DNA of 64,000 nt from Spirosoma aureum. Lineage in GTDB: Bacteria > Bacteroidota > Bacteroidia > Cytophagales > Spirosomataceae. The first letter of the stretch is position 1. Each line of letters opens with the position of its first letter. Positions 17,943 to 26,576 of the stretch are shown here, piece by piece. Under the pieces are notes generated by a model. That model made no database searches. It had not been told where the DNA came from and was given only the letters and a program-made list of their open reading frames with translations. A program made the position numbers and the translations under genes. The stretch spans positions 3,370,501 through 3,434,500 of the forward strand of contig NZ_CP050063.1 of the NCBI RefSeq assembly GCF_011604685.1, written 5' to 3'.

Positions 17943-19037
17943 TCAGAGCGATCCGCGCCGGATCATGTAGAATGGGTTTTTAACTTTAATGTGTTTGTTA
18001 TCAAGGAGTAGGGAGGCCGCGGTGAAGCCCATTGCTTCAAAATCGGTTGTAACGACTGTAATATTCAGCAATTCTTTCAGTGTTGTTTCATTGAAGGATA
18101 TAACACCGATTTCGCGACCCAGCGAGTAATTGGTTCGCCTGACCTTTTTGACCAGCTCCGAGAGATCTGTTTCTTCAATGACTACGTAAGCTGTACCCGC
18201 TTCAAGGTGCTCGTCAGTAGCGTGTTCTTTGATGCTGAATTCTTTGTTGAAATTGATGCAGAACGAGCGAAATCCGTGTGCAATTTCAACGGGATAGTTA
18301 CCATCGCTTGGCAGAATAAGCACCATGCGTTTATATTTATGCAGCAGATCCTGGGCATTCTCCAAGGCTCCACAAATGTCCTTATCGAAATTCTGATAGA
18401 CACTCAGCGGAGTTCCCGACAACTCAAGTACATCCTTATCGAGCAGCACTAATTCATGAGAAGGAATCGTTTCGAGGACCTGCATGTAATCTGCCTTGTC
18501 GAGATCCTGCGTAAAATGCGGCATCACAACATAATAATTGTATTTGCCCAGGTTCTTCTCGATGATTTCCTGAAAGTGGTAGGCGCTATAATGGTGAATC
18601 TGAAGGTCAACGGTTGCTTTATCGCCGAGTGCTTTGAGAAAAGCGTAATAAATAATCTTTTTATACGAACTTAACTTGTTGAAAATGAGCAGAATTTTCA
18701 GCTTGGCAGTCGTGTTCGTTTGTACATAGTAGCCTTTTCCCTGCACAGAGGTAATGTAGCCCTGTTCCCGTAGCTCCCGATAGGCTTTCTCGACCGTATC
18801 CCGAGCCAGGTAATACTCGGCACTTAGTTCGCTGATGGATGGGAGTTGCTCCTTATTTTTCAACACACCCCGTTCAATATCGGTGATAATCGATTGGACA
18901 ATCTGTTTATACTTGGGTGTTTTGTCTTTCGGGTTAAACTGAAGCTTATAGAGCGGAGAGGCTGAGTTGGCGTAAACATCAATAAAACCATAAGCCTGAC
19001 GCCGACTGTACGTATCAGTAGGAAACTTAGCTAGCAT
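17943..19037 (-). CDS. GntR-family regulator with LacI-like sensor domain
   Basis: The protein is probably the local regulator of the pectin genes. Residues 38-107 form a GntR-type winged helix with LPSISELSAEYYLARDTVEKAY and the wing GYITSVQGKGYYV. Residues 112-360 resemble a periplasmic-binding-protein type I sensor like that of LacI, containing IGVISFNETTLKELL and the common ending TTDFEAMGFTAASLLL. A sugar effector is therefore expected. It lacks a signal peptide. It is convergent with GH28; a small GATCCG-CGC-CGGATC palindrome at 17950-17964 in its last codons may help end GH28 transcription. A GntR/LacI hybrid here replaces the more usual hybrid two-component or SusR regulators. The target operator is not evident. 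Confidence 0.85.
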   Translation of the reverse strand: MLAKFPTDTYSRRQAYGFIDVYANSASPLYKLQFNPKDKTPKYKQIVQSIITDIERGVLKNKEQLPSISELSAEYYLARDTVEKAYRELREQGYITSVQGKGYYVQTNTTAKLKILLIFNKLSSYKKIIYYAFLKALGDKATVDLQIHHYSAYHFQEIIEKNLGKYNYYVVMPHFTQDLDKADYMQVLETIPSHELVLLDKDVLELSGTPLSVYQNFDKDICGALENAQDLLHKYKRMVLILPSDGNYPVEIAHGFRSFCINFNKEFSIKEHATDEHLEAGTAYVVIEETDLSELVKKVRRTNYSLGREIGVISFNETTLKELLNITVVTTDFEAMGFTAASLLLDNKHIKVKNPFYMIRRGSL

Positions 19038-19330
19038 AATCCTTGAGGTTTTAGTGAATTATTCTAAGATGAATTATGCCTATTCTATATAATCTATAAA
19101 CAGTAGGCAGCTATAAGCTTCCAAAGAATACTGGACAAAACGAAAGAAATTACGGACTTTTTTTATGCAATCGTTGCCGGGAACGTTGCCAGAAAAGGAT
19201 AACTGGTAGAAATTGTTGTAAAAAAAATAGGTGTAGTTACATTTAGCCGTGATCTGACCTGCTATTTATTTCGCAAAAAATGTAGCCAAAAATTGTATTT
19301 ATCTACTAATTGGTCCATTGGTATAAACTC
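19038..19330. other. AT-rich gap upstream of the GntR gene
   Basis: No credible gene lies here. The sequence is AT-rich and should hold the promoter of the GntR gene, but no full TAnnTTTG match was found on the minus strand. Near 19306-19325 the motif ATTGGT occurs twice, ten bases apart, which might be an operator half-site pair. This is speculative. Confidence 0.3.
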
Positions 19331-19357
19331 AAAAACGCCTGTAAAGCAGGCGTTTTT
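19331..19357 (-). terminator. Perfect 11-bp hairpin terminator
   Basis: AAAAACGCCTG and CAGGCGTTTTT pair perfectly around a 5-nt TAAAG loop. The A and T tracts make it a strong bidirectional intrinsic terminator. It lies 68 bp after the stop of the lipoprotein gene on the minus strand. Confidence 0.85.
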
Positions 19358-19425
19358 AATGCAGTTTTGTCGAAGATTTTCTCTAATAATTAACCTTATC
19401 TAGCCCCCACGGGTAATGCATTCGC

Positions 19426-20592
19426 TTAATCGCTGGCGTACTTCTGACGTAATCGTCGAACAACATCGTCGGCCAGTTCATCACGCATACTATCGTAGAG
19501 CGACCAGCGGGAGGGAGCGAATAGACTGGCACTGGTCAGCGAGTGGCCATTCAGGGCACGGTCGTCGCCACTGAACGTTTGCCACTCCGTTTTCCAGTCG
19601 CGGGTTTCCCAGATGGTATCTTCCCAGCGTGTTTGTCCGGTTTGTGTGTCAATGGCTCGCATGCGAAGTGATAGCTCGGCCCTGATTGTTCGTTGGTAGG
19701 TTGTCAGGGTGCCGCTCACTTTTTCCATGATGTCGACCTTTGTCGAGTCATTGATTTTCTTTTCACCCACCTTGTAAGTTTGAGTGCTGTATACCGTTGT
19801 CGACGACGATGATGTGTTATCGCTATAGGGTTGATAATTCGAAACCTGCATCTGTACCGCCTGATGAATCGGAAAACCATCCCCAGCCGATTCGTCAGGG
19901 TGATAGAGCCGCACAAATTTGGACGGTGCATCGTTCGGGTTAATCTGGCGAAAAATCAGATTTTGTAATTCCTGATTATCTCCTGAACTGATTTCAGAAG
20001 TAGGTGATAAAGGCTCAACAACAACGCGCAGAATGGCGAAGGGGAGGGCGTCTTCGGCTTTGGCGTGGGCCTGCCGAAAGCCCGATACCCACGACAAGGC
20101 CTTCTGATAGTTGACATAGGCATCCTTTGCGGCCTGTCGATTGTCTTCCCGGTAGGCAAAAGCCTGTTCGGCCACCTCGTAGCGGTCGCCAGCAGCCAGT
20201 TGACGGATTTCCTGTTGACGATCGGCATACGAAACCGGGTAAGCCGCCAACCAGTCGGTACAGGCAGTGCAGGTTCGGGCGTTGTCGGTCAGAGTTTGCA
20301 GCTTTTCATATTCTGTGTGAACAACTTCCCAACGGAATGCATCGGTGTTGGCTGGAGACGACAATTTCCGGATGGCCGTTTGGTGTTCATCGTAGGCCCG
20401 GACAAAAGCCTGTTTCAGCACCTGTGGTGCAATACGATAGCCCCGTTTGGTTAATCCACGCCATCCGTTGAGCCGTTGAGAGGCTTGTTTGACGGCCAGA
20501 TCGAAATGGCCGTGCCTAAAGGCTGTTTGGCCACTGCTACAGGCGGTTAGGACTGTAATTATTGTAACGAAGAGTAGAAGAAGGCGAAACAT
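19426..20592 (-). CDS. Lipoprotein of unknown function
   Basis: The signal sequence MFRLLLLFVTIITVLTACSS contains a lipobox LTAC, so Cys18 should be lipidated and the protein periplasm-facing. Residues 30-190 are helical and TPR-like, with two Cys in CTACTDW. The second half is beta-rich, has a low-complexity Ser/Thr stretch around residue 270, and contains RAELSLRMRAIDTQTGQTRWEDT, reminiscent of envelope proteins that report on or assemble surface structures. It ends with a basic helix. It is transcribed alone, divergent from corA, and followed by a strong terminator. No family was recognised. Confidence 0.8.
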   Translation of the reverse strand: MFRLLLLFVTIITVLTACSSGQTAFRHGHFDLAVKQASQRLNGWRGLTKRGYRIAPQVLKQAFVRAYDEHQTAIRKLSSPANTDAFRWEVVHTEYEKLQTLTDNARTCTACTDWLAAYPVSYADRQQEIRQLAAGDRYEVAEQAFAYREDNRQAAKDAYVNYQKALSWVSGFRQAHAKAEDALPFAILRVVVEPLSPTSEISSGDNQELQNLIFRQINPNDAPSKFVRLYHPDESAGDGFPIHQAVQMQVSNYQPYSDNTSSSSTTVYSTQTYKVGEKKINDSTKVDIMEKVSGTLTTYQRTIRAELSLRMRAIDTQTGQTRWEDTIWETRDWKTEWQTFSGDDRALNGHSLTSASLFAPSRWSLYDSMRDELADDVVRRLRQKYASD

Positions 20593-20643
20593 AAACTAAA
20601 ATACGATTTTCTGAACATTCGACAATGCACGCAGTAGTTGGTT

Positions 20644-20651
20644 TATCTTTG
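20644..20651 (+). promoter_or_regulatory. Candidate -7 element upstream of corA
   Basis: TATCTTTG is a perfect TAnnTTTG match. Transcription would start near 20658 and give a leader of about 130 nt before the corA ATG. A TTG close by is too near to serve as the -33 element. The leader is unexplained. Confidence 0.35.
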
Positions 20652-20790
20652 ACCCAAAAAATAAGCTGCTGGTTTAGAAGGTCGGTTTTCGGTTTACCGT
20701 ATCCGGCTCGTGACAGTGCAAATAGTGGCGCTAACGGTGGCTTGCGTGGATCTTATCCGTACATTATAAACCAGGTTCAACCGATCATCT

Positions 20791-21873
20791 ATGTCGAGAC
20801 ACCGACGCTATCGCTCGGCCGAGAAAACACTTGGCACTTCTCCCGGTACGCTCACCTATGTAGGTGCAGAAATCGAACACGCAACCAAAATCAAACGGAT
20901 CGAATATAATGCAACCGAATATCACCTGAATGATGGCAAAAAACTAAGCGAATGCCGATTACCCGATCCTCAATCACCCTACGTCAACTGGCTCAACGTC
21001 GATGGTATTCACGAGCAGAAGGTCGTTTCTACTATTGGCCAGTCCTATCATCTGCACCCCTTACTGCTCGAGGATGTAATGAACACCGAGCAGAAACCAA
21101 AAATTGACCTCTATGACGATACGGTGGTGTACGTAACGCTTAAGATGCTGCATCACAGCCGCCAGCGGCAGGAGATCGATGTTGAGCACATAAGCCTTAT
21201 ACTGGGCAAAAACTACCTGATTTCGTTTCAGGAAGAACGAACAAACGACGTTTTTGAGCCGGTGATCGACCGCATTAAGGCTTCGTCGGGGAAGACCCGG
21301 CGCAACGGTGCCGATTATTTGCTCTATGCGCTGATGGATGTGATCGTAGACCATTACTTACTGATCACGGAACGAATTGGCGAAAAAATGGATGAACTGG
21401 AGGAGGAAATTGTGAAGGAACGTGCCAATCAGCAGACACTGGCAGTGCTGTATACCCTGAAACGCGAGCTAACCTTTATTCGCCGGACGGTTTACCCACT
21501 TCGCGATATGATCGGTGTACTGCTGCGCGAAGAATCACCTCTGATTCAGCATAGTACGCTGCCTTACTTGCGCGATCTGGCCGACCATGTCAACCAGATT
21601 GTCGAATCCCTCGATTCCTATCGCGAGCTTATTTCGGGGCTCATGGATGTATATTATTCCATTGTCAGCAACCGAATGAACTCAGTCATGAAAACGCTGA
21701 CAATCGTGTCGGCCATTTTTATTCCCCTCACATTCATTGCCGGAATTTATGGCATGAACTTCGAGAATATGCCCGAACTTCGCACCAAAACCGGCTACTT
21801 TTGGGTTCTTTTTAGTATGGGAGCTTTAGCTATAGCCGAAGTAATTTATTTCAGGCGACGTGGCTGGATGTAA
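20791..21873 (+). CDS. corA: CorA-type magnesium/cobalt transporter
   Basis: CorA forms a pentameric inner-membrane channel for Mg2+ and Co2+. The N-terminal 290 residues form the cytoplasmic funnel with alternating beta strands and long helices, including HHSRQRQEIDVEHISLILG and EERIGEKMDELEEEI-like stalk sequence. The first membrane segment near residues 300-320 ends in the diagnostic YGMN selectivity motif (G321-N323), followed by FENMPE and a second membrane segment ending in FRRRGWM. Length is typical at 360. The ATG at 20791 was chosen because it is followed directly by a basic start and no better start exists. It is probably monocistronic, 97 bp before murF. Confidence 0.93.
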   Translation: MSRHRRYRSAEKTLGTSPGTLTYVGAEIEHATKIKRIEYNATEYHLNDGKKLSECRLPDPQSPYVNWLNVDGIHEQKVVSTIGQSYHLHPLLLEDVMNTEQKPKIDLYDDTVVYVTLKMLHHSRQRQEIDVEHISLILGKNYLISFQEERTNDVFEPVIDRIKASSGKTRRNGADYLLYALMDVIVDHYLLITERIGEKMDELEEEIVKERANQQTLAVLYTLKRELTFIRRTVYPLRDMIGVLLREESPLIQHSTLPYLRDLADHVNQIVESLDSYRELISGLMDVYYSIVSNRMNSVMKTLTIVSAIFIPLTFIAGIYGMNFENMPELRTKTGYFWVLFSMGALAIAEVIYFRRRGWM

Positions 21874-21970
21874 CGGCCGAATTTAATTAACCATTCAACT
21901 ATAGACATTGGCTATTCGCTAATTCATGGCTGTTCACTTGTGGAACGGCTAAGGTCTACAGGGAGGATTT

Positions 21971-24454
21971 ATGACAACTCAGGAACTTCAATTAGATAAT
22001 CTTCAGTGGATTACCGATTCCCGGCAGGTTGGCGAACAGGCTTCTGCGGCTCAGTTGGGTAATACCGTTTTTTTTGCCATTCAGGGTGAACACCACGATG
22101 CACACGACTTCATTGGTGAATTGTATCAGAAAGGAAGCAGGCATTTTGTTGTCGAACGAGCGGCTCTGACACCCGATCGACGGGTCGAATTCATGGCGTA
22201 TCCTGATGCTCAGTTTATTGAGACCGATAGCAGCCTACAAATGTTGCAGATGCTGGCATCGGAACATCGGCGGCAATTTCGCATTCCAATTATCGGGATT
22301 ACGGGCAGCAATGGAAAAACGATTGTAAAAGAGTGGCTGGCGCAGTTACTGGCCGACGACTTTGTGGTTGCCAAAAGCCCTAAAAGTTATAACTCACAAT
22401 TAGGCGTTCCGTTATCGGTTCATCAGCTGAACGAAAGCCATACGCTGGGAATCTTTGAGGCCGGTATCTCGAAATCGCACGAGATGCAGGCACTGGAAGC
22501 AATCATACGACCTACGATCGGCATTTTTACCAATATTGGCACTGCTCATGACGAAGGATTTCGAACGCATAAGCAGAAAATTGCCGAGAAACTTCGACTT
22601 TTCATTCATTCCGGTACGCTGGTCTATTGCGCTGATTATACCCAGATCGATGAAGAGGTTAACATGCTTCTTAAGGCGGTTAATGCCCATATGCGGTTCA
22701 TTACCTGGTCATTGACGGGTAAAAGTGCTGTTTACCAAGCCACTTTGCAGCAGGATCAGCTTTCAATCAGTGGTCCATCAGGCAACTTTACCTTGAAACT
22801 GCCTTTTACTGATCCGGCCTCAGTCGAAGATTTGATCCACTGCATCGTGACCATGCTGACGTTGCGGGTTTTGGATGCTGATTCGTTGCAAAGTCGATTA
22901 AATCGGCTACGGCCCGTTTCGATGCGGCTGGAACTGAAAGAGGGGATTAATAACTGCGTGCTGATCGACGATTCGTATAACAACGATGTAGCTGGTCTGC
23001 AACTCGCGCTCAGCTTTCTCCATCAGCAAAGTACCCGCAAGCACCGGGCCGTAATTCTGTCTGATGTGCTTCAGTCGGGTCAACAGGAAGATGATCTCTA
23101 CGAACAGGTTGCCAGTTTGATCGGAGCTAACAGCGTCGATCAATTTATCGGAATTGGTCCGGTAGTTAGCCGAAATCGTCGTTTTTTTGCTGATAACAGT
23201 GTTTTCTTCGACACAACTGATCAATTCCTGACGACATTTCCGGTCAATAACTTACGGGATAGCGATATTCTGGTAAAAGGTGCCCGGCCTTTCTCTTTTG
23301 AGCGGATTGTAAACCGACTGCAACGCAAAGTGCACGGAACGCTGCTCGAAATCAACCTCGATGCGTTGACGCATAATCTGAACTACTACCGGGAAAAGGT
23401 TGGGTCCGATACGAAAATCATGGTGATGGTGAAGGCATTTGCTTATGGCAGTGGCAGTGCCGAAGTAGCTCAACTGTTGCAGTTTCACCGGGTCGATTAC
23501 CTGGCGGTAGCCTATGCCGATGAAGGCGTGTCGCTTCGCCAGAATGGAATCGAATTACCGATTATGGTCATGAATCCTGCTCCCGAAACCTTCACCACAC
23601 TGCTCGAATATAACCTGGAGCCGGAGATTTATAGTATTCGGATGCTTCGGGAGTGGGCCGATTTTGTCACACGGAGCGCACAGCCGGAGACTCCTGTCTC
23701 TGCACCCAGTCTTTTTCACCTTAAAATCGACACGGGTATGCACCGGCTGGGTTTTTTGGAAAGCGAAATACCAATCGTTGTCGACTATCTGAAAAACTAT
23801 CCCCATTTGCAGATAGCGACCGTGTTTAGCCATCTGGTTGGGGCCGATGAAGCGCAGTTCAACTCGTTTTCGCAGCACCAATACGAAACATTTTTGCGGG
23901 CCACAGCCGAACTTGAAGCCGGACTGGGGTATCGACCAATGCGTCATCTTCTGAATTCGGCGGGCATTGTGCGATTCTCTGAATACCGACTCGATATGGT
24001 TCGGTTGGGCATTGGGTTGTATGGCGTCGAGTCAAGCCAGATCGAAAAAGATGCCGTTCGGCCAGTTGGTACGTTGCACACGGTTATCAGTCAGATCAAA
24101 ACAGTACCGGCGGGTGAGTCAGTTGGATATAGTCGCCGAGGTGTATTGGATCACGATGCCCGGATTGCTACCCTCGCTATCGGGTATGCCGACGGGTACG
24201 ATCGCCGACTTGGTAATGGGGTCGGGCATGTGTGGGTCAACGGAACCCGCTGTCCAACGGTTGGTAGCATCTGTATGGACATGACCATGATCGATGTGAC
24301 GAAAGCATCAGCCGCTGAAGGCGATGATGTGATCATCTTCGGAAACGAAATCCGGATCACTGAACTAGCCCAGCAGATGGGAACAATTCCTTACGAAATT
24401 CTTACGGGCGTGAGCGAACGCGTGAAACGGGTATTTTTCAAGGAAGGAAACTGA
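21971..24454 (+). CDS. murF/alr: Bifunctional MurF / alanine racemase
   Basis: The fused protein adds D-Ala-D-Ala to UDP-MurNAc-tripeptide and makes D-alanine from L-alanine, both for peptidoglycan. The MurF half covers about residues 1-450, with the ATP loop GITGSNGKT near 109-117, and ends with VKGARPFSFERIV. The racemase half begins at LEINLDALTHNLNYY, with the PLP-binding lysine K488 in VMVKAFAYGSG and later LGIGLYGVESS and ICMDMTMIDV. Such fusions are normal in Bacteroidota. The start has a GGGAGG at 21961-21966, 4 nt before the ATG, a rare Shine-Dalgarno match for this phylum. It is followed 31 bp later by a pseudouridine synthase gene. Confidence 0.95.
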   Translation: MTTQELQLDNLQWITDSRQVGEQASAAQLGNTVFFAIQGEHHDAHDFIGELYQKGSRHFVVERAALTPDRRVEFMAYPDAQFIETDSSLQMLQMLASEHRRQFRIPIIGITGSNGKTIVKEWLAQLLADDFVVAKSPKSYNSQLGVPLSVHQLNESHTLGIFEAGISKSHEMQALEAIIRPTIGIFTNIGTAHDEGFRTHKQKIAEKLRLFIHSGTLVYCADYTQIDEEVNMLLKAVNAHMRFITWSLTGKSAVYQATLQQDQLSISGPSGNFTLKLPFTDPASVEDLIHCIVTMLTLRVLDADSLQSRLNRLRPVSMRLELKEGINNCVLIDDSYNNDVAGLQLALSFLHQQSTRKHRAVILSDVLQSGQQEDDLYEQVASLIGANSVDQFIGIGPVVSRNRRFFADNSVFFDTTDQFLTTFPVNNLRDSDILVKGARPFSFERIVNRLQRKVHGTLLEINLDALTHNLNYYREKVGSDTKIMVMVKAFAYGSGSAEVAQLLQFHRVDYLAVAYADEGVSLRQNGIELPIMVMNPAPETFTTLLEYNLEPEIYSIRMLREWADFVTRSAQPETPVSAPSLFHLKIDTGMHRLGFLESEIPIVVDYLKNYPHLQIATVFSHLVGADEAQFNSFSQHQYETFLRATAELEAGLGYRPMRHLLNSAGIVRFSEYRLDMVRLGIGLYGVESSQIEKDAVRPVGTLHTVISQIKTVPAGESVGYSRRGVLDHDARIATLAIGYADGYDRRLGNGVGHVWVNGTRCPTVGSICMDMTMIDVTKASAAEGDDVIIFGNEIRITELAQQMGTIPYEILTGVSERVKRVFFKEGN

Positions 24455-24485
24455 CCTTACGGGCCCGTCGCCCTATTGACTAGCT

Positions 24486-25064
24486 ATGTACTTTCTCATC
24501 TATAAACCCTACCTGATGCTTTCCCAGTTTAGCCAGGAAGGGGGTAAACCCACGCTGGCTGATCTGGACTACGATTTTCCAAAAGATGTTTATCCGGTGG
24601 GAAGACTCGATGCCGATAGCGAGGGATTGCTGTTACTGACAAGCGACAAACAACTCAACCACCGATTACTGAACCCGAAATTCCGCCATAACCGAACCTA
24701 TTATGTACAGGTTGAGGGTGTGCTGACCAATGAAGCCAGTCGTCAGTTGTCGGAAGGGATTACCATTTCAGTCGATGGTAAACCGTATCAGACGCTCCCT
24801 GCCGAGGCCCGGTCACTGGCTGAACCTAATCTGCCCGAACGAACACCGCCCATTCGCTACCGGGCTACTATTCCAACTTCCTGGCTTTCGATAGCACTTC
24901 ACGAGGGTAAGAACCGGCAGGTACGCCGAATGACAGCTGCTGTGGGTTTTCCAACGCTTCGGCTTGTGCGCTGGGCTATCGTCGATCTGACGGCCGACGG
25001 CATGATGCCCGGTCAGGTTAAGGAACTGAGTCGCTCTGAGGTTCTGCGCGGACTGCATTTATAA
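24486..25064 (+). CDS. Pseudouridine synthase, RsuA/RluE type
   Basis: The 192-residue protein isomerises a uridine in ribosomal RNA. It lacks an S4 domain and begins directly with the catalytic domain, MYFLIYKPYLMLSQF, as RluE-type enzymes do. The active-site motif is YPVGRLDADSEGLLLLTSD near residues 36-54, with the catalytic Asp in GRLDADS. The later motif EGKNRQVRRMTAAVGFPTLRLVR is also diagnostic. It lies 31 bp after murF/alr and is followed by a hairpin with a T run, so both probably share a transcript. Assignment to the exact rRNA position (U2457 for RluE) is not certain. Confidence 0.9.
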   Translation: MYFLIYKPYLMLSQFSQEGGKPTLADLDYDFPKDVYPVGRLDADSEGLLLLTSDKQLNHRLLNPKFRHNRTYYVQVEGVLTNEASRQLSEGITISVDGKPYQTLPAEARSLAEPNLPERTPPIRYRATIPTSWLSIALHEGKNRQVRRMTAAVGFPTLRLVRWAIVDLTADGMMPGQVKELSRSEVLRGLHL

Positions 25065-25128
25065 ATGAAGACAGGCAACCCACAACTGTTTAACGAATTG
25101 GCAAAGCGGTAATTAAAGGGCATTAATA

Positions 25129-25192
25129 TTGGTAAATAGGGGTAACTGGATAGTAATTACCTCATTACCCAATTCCCTACTTACCAATTTTT
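25129..25192 (+). terminator. Imperfect palindrome with T run between rluE-like gene and sigma factor
   Basis: TTGGTAAATAGGG (25129-25141) pairs with CCCTACTTACCAA (25175-25187) with one mismatch. The interior holds further partial pairing and the palindrome GTAATTAC at 25153-25160. Five T residues follow at 25188-25192. It can end the murF transcript, and it also lies 33-96 bp before the sigma factor start, where it could act as an operator. Confidence 0.6.
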
Positions 25193-25224
25193 AGTACCTT
25201 ACATCAGGTTCTATCTCCCATGCT

Positions 25225-25815
25225 ATGCCGCTTTTTCCCCGACAACTTTCTGATGCTGAAATCATGGCCGGTATCCAGGCAGGTGGAACGCAACGTCGGC
25301 TCTATGAAAACAAGTTGTATGAAAAATATGCTTACCGTATTGCTGATGCTACCCGAAAGCACCGGTTAAGTGAAGATGAGTGTGCCAGCGCCTATTCCGA
25401 TGCCATACTGACTGTAATCGAAAACGTTGCCAGTGGTCGTTTTGAGGGTCGTTCGGAGTTAGCAACGTATCTATATCAAATATTTACGAACAAATGTGTT
25501 GACGCAATTCGAAAAAAGACGACTAATCGAAGTAGCGTCCACGATGCGCTTTCGCTCGATGACTCGCTGCTCCAACTGCCCGACGCGGCCCGGTCTGCGG
25601 TACAGAATCTTATTGCTCAGAGTGATGTAGAGCGTCTTCATCGACACTTGCAGGCGTTGGGCGATAAGTGCCGTGCCATGATTCTGTCGTGGGGGGAAGG
25701 ATATTCTGACGATGAAATTGCGCAGACACTTGGCTATAATTCGGCCGCGGTGGCCAAAACCAGCCGATTGCGTTGCCTGGAAAAACTCCGTGAACGTTTT
25801 CGCGACATTTTATGA
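25225..25815 (+). CDS. ECF-type RNA polymerase sigma factor
   Basis: The 196-residue protein has the two domains of an ECF sigma factor. Region 2 (about residues 25-100) includes SRFEGRSELATYLYQIFTNK-like sequence and a basic DAIRKKTTNR end. Region 4 (about 135-196) ends with an HTH in GYSDDEIAQTLGYNSAAVAKT followed by SRLRCLEKLRER. No membrane segment. The next gene starts within its stop codon (ATGA overlap), so the two are translationally coupled, which fits a sigma/anti-sigma pair. It leads a four-gene run with a subtilisin and a CHAT protease and is the likely regulator of that run. Another ATG five bases upstream is out of frame. Confidence 0.92.
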   Translation: MPLFPRQLSDAEIMAGIQAGGTQRRLYENKLYEKYAYRIADATRKHRLSEDECASAYSDAILTVIENVASGRFEGRSELATYLYQIFTNKCVDAIRKKTTNRSSVHDALSLDDSLLQLPDAARSAVQNLIAQSDVERLHRHLQALGDKCRAMILSWGEGYSDDEIAQTLGYNSAAVAKTSRLRCLEKLRERFRDIL

Positions 25816-26555
25816 ACACTGATCTGGAAACAATTGAAAATTATTTAACGGGCCAGCTGCCTGCCGACGAGCGATCGCAGTTTGAATCGGCTCTAAAAAC
25901 AGACCCGGCTGTGGCCGATGCTTTGGCCTTTTATGTCCTGTCGAAGCAAGCTGCAAAGGTACAGGCCCGAGAGCAGCGTCTTGCCGAATTCGATGAATTA
26001 CGTCGTCAGCAACCCCGTATAGGTCAGCGGTCGATGAGCAATTGGATAACCTATGTAGCCGCTGCCGCTAGCATTGTATTGGTACTAAGTTTAGGCTGGT
26101 ATTTTTTCTGGCCTTCAATGGATTCGACGCTTATTGCCAGCCAACAGGTCGATAGCTACGTTTCAACCCACTTTATGCAGCTGCCAACCACAATGGATGG
26201 CAGTACGGATAGCATGAAAATCGGCATTGATCGATTCAATAGAGGACAATTGGCCGAGGCAGCTACAGTTTTTCAGGACGTGCTGACACGCCATCCTGAT
26301 ACGGATACCGCTCTAAAATATGCCGGTATTGTTGCCCTTCGGCAAGGGAATTACGACCAAGCCATCGACCAGTTTCACCGCCTGAGCGAACGCACCGATC
26401 TCTTTGCAAACCCCGGTTTATTCTACGAAAGTCTGACATTGCTCAAGCGCGGACAACCGATGGATAAAAGCAGGGCCAAAAAATTGCTTGAGGAAGTCAT
26501 TAAGAAGAACTTGGAAGGCAAAGGCGAGGCTGAGAAGTTGATTGAGAATCTTTAA
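25812..26555 (+). CDS. Single-pass TPR protein, probable anti-sigma factor
   Basis: The N-terminal 75 residues are helical and acidic-basic, beginning TDLETIENYLTGQLPADER as in zinc-less anti-sigma domains of Bacteroidota. One transmembrane segment lies near residues 77-100. The C-terminal part has TPR-like repeats, with FNRGQLAEAATVFQDVL and LRQGNYDQAIDQFHRL, and would lie in the periplasm. The start overlaps the sigma stop by 4 bp. I infer that it holds the sigma factor at the membrane and senses a periplasmic event. The periplasmic TPR could contact the TPR-CHAT protein encoded two genes on. Its anti-sigma role is inference from position and architecture. Confidence 0.85.
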   Translation: MNTDLETIENYLTGQLPADERSQFESALKTDPAVADALAFYVLSKQAAKVQAREQRLAEFDELRRQQPRIGQRSMSNWITYVAAAASIVLVLSLGWYFFWPSMDSTLIASQQVDSYVSTHFMQLPTTMDGSTDSMKIGIDRFNRGQLAEAATVFQDVLTRHPDTDTALKYAGIVALRQGNYDQAIDQFHRLSERTDLFANPGLFYESLTLLKRGQPMDKSRAKKLLEEVIKKNLEGKGEAEKLIENL

Positions 26556-26576
26556 TCTAAATTATACACACCTCCT

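Noticed and set aside
17950..17964. GATCCG-CGC-CGGATC palindrome as a firm terminator of GH28
   Set aside because: The stem is only 6 bp with the T run ten bases away and lies in the regulator coding sequence; kept only as a remark.
20625..20909. 94-codon plus-strand frame overlapping the start of corA
   Set aside because: Its peptide has no domain-like pattern, and it runs out of frame over the conserved corA N-terminus; the gap is better read as leader sequence.
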